A stretch of 24,175 bases of DNA from positions 1 through 24,175 of the forward strand of contig CAYLZN010000048.1 of assembly GCA_964387935.1 (NCBI GenBank), read 5' to 3'. The notes beneath the pieces are model-generated. The model did not search any database. It was not told the DNA's origin and worked only from the letters and a program-made list of their open reading frames with translations. Position numbers and translations under genes: made by a program. Positions 21,979 through 24,175 of this stretch are shown here, piece after piece (the stretch's first letter is position 1; each line of letters begins with the position of its first letter). This DNA is from CAYLZN01 sp964387935. Its GTDB lineage: Bacteria > Acidobacteriota > Vicinamibacteria > Vicinamibacterales > JAFNAJ01.

Positions 21979-22037
21979 TCTACTGAGCCAGAAGGACTTG
22001 CACGCGAAGTGGAGGCGCGTGTTACTCTTCCCCGCGC

Positions 22038-23171
22038 GTGCGGATCGTCGTGGACTATCGGCCGGCGTTGCGCCAGCGGTCGGGTGTGGGCGAATACGTC
22101 CACAACCTCATCCATGCGTACGCCGATGGTCCGGGGCGAGACGACGAGGTGGTGCTGTTCTCGAGTTCGCTGCGTCACGCGCTCGCGTCGGTGGCCCCGG
22201 CCGGCCGCGTGCAGTTCGCGAACCGGCGAGTCCCGGTGCGCGTGCTCAACCGGTTGTGGCATCGCCTCGCCTGGCCGCCGGTGGACGTCCTGCTCGGACA
22301 GTCCTTCGACGTCGCCCACTCGCCGCACCCTCTCCGGTTGCCGTGCCGGGCGGCCGCCAGCGTCATCACGATTCACGACCTGGATTTCCTGACCCACCCG
22401 GAGCGCACACGCGGAGAAGTCCGACGCGACTACCCGGCGCTCGTGCAGGCCCACGCCGACGAGGCCGACCAGATCGTGGTCAATTCCGCGTACACCGCGG
22501 GCGAGGTCCATCAGCGCCTGGGGGTGCCTCGCACGTCGATCAGCATCTGCCGGGCCGGCGCGCCCGCGTGGGCGCCGCGACGAGCGATGCCCGCGACGGG
22601 CCCCATTCTGTTTGTGGGCACCCTCGAGCCGCGCAAGAACGTCGGCGGCCTGCTCGACGCCTACGTGCGGCTGCTGACTGCCCGTCCCGACGCCCCGGAC
22701 CTGGTGATGGCCGGCCGGGCGACCCCCGCAGCCAGGCCGTGGCTCGATCGGATCACGCACCCGCCCCTCCAGGGACGCGTGCGACACCTCGGCTACGTCG
22801 ACGACGCCGTGCGCAGGGAGCTCTACGAGCGCGCCCGACTGGTCGTGCTCCCCTCCTTCAACGAGGGCTTCGGCCTGCCCATCGTCGAGGCGATGACGGT
22901 GGGGGTGCCCGTTGTCGCCTCGAACCGCGGCGCCATTCCCGAAGTGCTGGGCGATGCGGGCCAGCTCGTCGAGCCGGAGGATGCCGACGGCATGGCCGAC
23001 GCCATGGAGCGGCTGCTCTACGACACGCGTCTGGCGGCGCAGGCCGTGGCGCGCGGCCACCGGAGGGCGGGCGACTTCAGCTGGGTCGCGGCGGCAACCG
23101 CCCTGCATGGGGCGTACCGCCTCGCCATCGACGCGCAGCGTCGCCGCGCGGCCGCCGGGCGCCACCGCTGA
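22038..23171 (+). CDS. GT4-family glycosyltransferase
   Basis: The 377-residue product has GT-B fold features. The N-terminal RIVVDYRPALRQRSGVGEY gives a glycine-rich acceptor loop, ITIHDLDF and VVNSAYTAGEV close the first domain, ILFVGTLEPRKNV opens the second, and the sugar-nucleotide site EGFGLPIVEA (near 275-284) contains the E-x7-E pair, followed by VPVVASNRGAIPEV. This is the retaining GT4 pattern, as in mannosyl- and glucosyltransferases of surface polysaccharide synthesis. Start GTG 22038 has GGAGGCGCG further upstream (about 19-27 bases), too far for a normal ribosome site. It is divergent from galE with a 97-base gap, and a second glycosyltransferase follows 10 bases later. Confidence 0.9.
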   Translation: MRIVVDYRPALRQRSGVGEYVHNLIHAYADGPGRDDEVVLFSSSLRHALASVAPAGRVQFANRRVPVRVLNRLWHRLAWPPVDVLLGQSFDVAHSPHPLRLPCRAAASVITIHDLDFLTHPERTRGEVRRDYPALVQAHADEADQIVVNSAYTAGEVHQRLGVPRTSISICRAGAPAWAPRRAMPATGPILFVGTLEPRKNVGGLLDAYVRLLTARPDAPDLVMAGRATPAARPWLDRITHPPLQGRVRHLGYVDDAVRRELYERARLVVLPSFNEGFGLPIVEAMTVGVPVVASNRGAIPEVLGDAGQLVEPEDADGMADAMERLLYDTRLAAQAVARGHRRAGDFSWVAAATALHGAYRLAIDAQRRRAAAGRHR

Positions 23172-23181
23172 GGACGCCGTG

Positions 23182-24175
23182 ATGCGGGTGGGCATCGACG
23201 CCAGGGAACTCGCGGGGCCATCCGCCGGCGTTGGGCGATATCTGGCCGAGCTCGTGGCGCGCTGGAGTCGGGCCCCTGCTTGCGCGGGACACGAACTGCT
23301 GCTCTTCGCCCCGAAGGCCATTCCCACCCTGCGCGTACTTGCCGGGCGAGGGGGCGCCGGCGTCACCGAGATCGTGGTCCCCGGCGCCGGGGGCGCCTGG
23401 TGGGAACAGGGAGCCCTCGCCGCTGCCGCGAAGCACCACCGGCCCGACGTGTTCTTCGCGCCTGGCTACACCGCGCCGCTTCGCCTCCGCGTGCCCCTCG
23501 TAGTGGCGATGCACGACGTCAGCTTCGCCGCGCACCCCGAGTGGTTCCGCTGGCGCGAGGGCCTGCGCCTGCGCTGGCTCGCGCGCCGCTCGGCACGGGC
23601 CGCTGGACGCGTCCTGACGTTGACCGCGTGGTCGCGAGAGGAGATCGTGCGATACCTCGGCGTCCCGCCTTCCCGCATCGAGGTCATCCCGCCCGCCGTG
23701 GACCCCCACCCCGCCCTCGTGTCCGCTGGTGCCGACTCTCCTGCTTCTGCGCGAGCACCTCTCGTGCTGTACGTCGGGACCATGTTCACGCGGCGCCATG
23801 TGCCGGACCTGATCGACGCCTTCAGCCGGCTCGCACGGGCGGACCCGGCCGTGCGGCTCGCGCTGGTCGGCGCGGACCGCACGTGGCCCCCACAGCACGT
23901 CGCGTCGCACATCAGGGCGTCGGGCGCCAGCGAGCGCATCGACTGGCGGCCATACGTCGCCGAGTCGGATCTGCGGAATCTGTACGCCCAGGCACGGGCG
24001 TTCGCGTTCCTCTCGGAGTACGAGGGGTTCGGCCTGACGCCGCTCGAGAGCCTCCGCTCCGGCGTGCCGCCTGTCGTGGCTGATGTCCCCGTCGCGCACG
24101 AAGCGTACGGCGCCGCCGCGGTCTTCGTTGCTCCAACGGATCCGTCGGCCATTGCAGCCGCCCTGCATCTCGCCC
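23182..24175 (+). CDS. GT4-family glycosyltransferase (partial, C-terminus beyond right edge)
   Basis: An open frame from ATG 23182 runs without a stop to the right edge (331 codons). It starts MRVGIDARELAGPSAGVGRY, has VVAMHDVSFAAHPEWF and LTAWSREEIVRYLGV, then LVLYVGTMFTRRHVPDLI and the nucleotide-sugar site EYEGFGLTPLES with its E-x7-E pair, then GVPPVVADVPVAHE. The order matches the preceding gene, so the two are likely paralogues acting on the same glycan. GAGGA stands 7 bases upstream. Only about 40-50 C-terminal residues should be missing. Confidence 0.88.
   Translation, partial: MRVGIDARELAGPSAGVGRYLAELVARWSRAPACAGHELLLFAPKAIPTLRVLAGRGGAGVTEIVVPGAGGAWWEQGALAAAAKHHRPDVFFAPGYTAPLRLRVPLVVAMHDVSFAAHPEWFRWREGLRLRWLARRSARAAGRVLTLTAWSREEIVRYLGVPPSRIEVIPPAVDPHPALVSAGADSPASARAPLVLYVGTMFTRRHVPDLIDAFSRLARADPAVRLALVGADRTWPPQHVASHIRASGASERIDWRPYVAESDLRNLYAQARAFAFLSEYEGFGLTPLESLRSGVPPVVADVPVAHEAYGAAAVFVAPTDPSAIAAALHLA

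Noticed and set aside
22022..22031. TTACTCTTCC before the glycosyltransferase start, also present near 8985
   Set aside because: Two occurrences without matching spacing to a start codon or a -35 element are not enough to claim a motif.
20933..23182. A 749-codon plus-strand frame across galE and the first glycosyltransferase
   Set aside because: It is antisense to galE and out of phase with the real glycosyltransferase frame, and shows no protein motif. The long open frame is an effect of high GC content.

Overview
The window is high-GC bacterial chromosomal DNA with dense, mostly housekeeping genes. Gene content (YicC-Gmk-RpoZ-CoaBC-UDG4-PriA in one operon, Der next to a MerR-like regulator, HU joined to a site-2 protease, a gingipain-type C25 peptidase, a YkuD_2 L,D-transpeptidase and coiled-coil hypotheticals) best fits an Acidobacteriota genome, perhaps of the Vicinamibacteria type. 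That placement is inferred from gene content and style only. A run of 10 N at 325-334 shows that this is a draft scaffold.

Left end (1-760): a HigB/RelE-type toxin runs off the left edge behind a small promoter/operator. A decayed sigma-54 AAA+ regulator fragment abuts it, and tRNA-Gly(CCC) points towards both. This looks like the edge of an accessory segment beside a tRNA gene. From 758 to 5434 come a DUF2461 protein, a YihG-like acyltransferase converging on it, a secreted coiled-coil hypothetical, a secreted murein L,D-transpeptidase, and a two-gene operon (5'-3' exonuclease then YfcE-like phosphoesterase).

Middle (5671-12863): a large secreted C25 cysteine peptidase, two small genes on the minus strand (a coiled-coil protein and a short secreted, probably truncated protein), tRNA-Pro(GGG) with a terminator-like hairpin, a MerR-like regulator and the ribosome GTPase Der. 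A divergent promoter carries a good -35/-10 pair and three phased ACTTAC sites. It drives an HU-family protein and a site-2 protease that starts inside the HU stop region.

Right half (21940 down to 12894, minus strand): eight tightly packed genes, galE, an MsbA-like ABC exporter, yicC, gmk, rpoZ, coaBC, family-4 UDG and priA. Three ATGA overlaps and otherwise very short gaps or overlaps suggest one transcript from a promoter that sits at leaderless distance from galE. Divergent from it are two consecutive GT4-type glycosyltransferases, the second cut by the right edge. With galE and the lipid exporter they suggest the start of a cell-surface glycan locus.

No CRISPR array, insertion sequence, prophage or clear new defence system is visible. 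The most unusual signals are small: tandem CGGCNNN heptads at gene 3' ends, one of which supplies a CTAG shared as the stop of two convergent genes; the phased sites at the HU promoter; the decayed sigma-54 gene beside a toxin module; and repeated promoter-to-start distances that suggest leaderless mRNAs.
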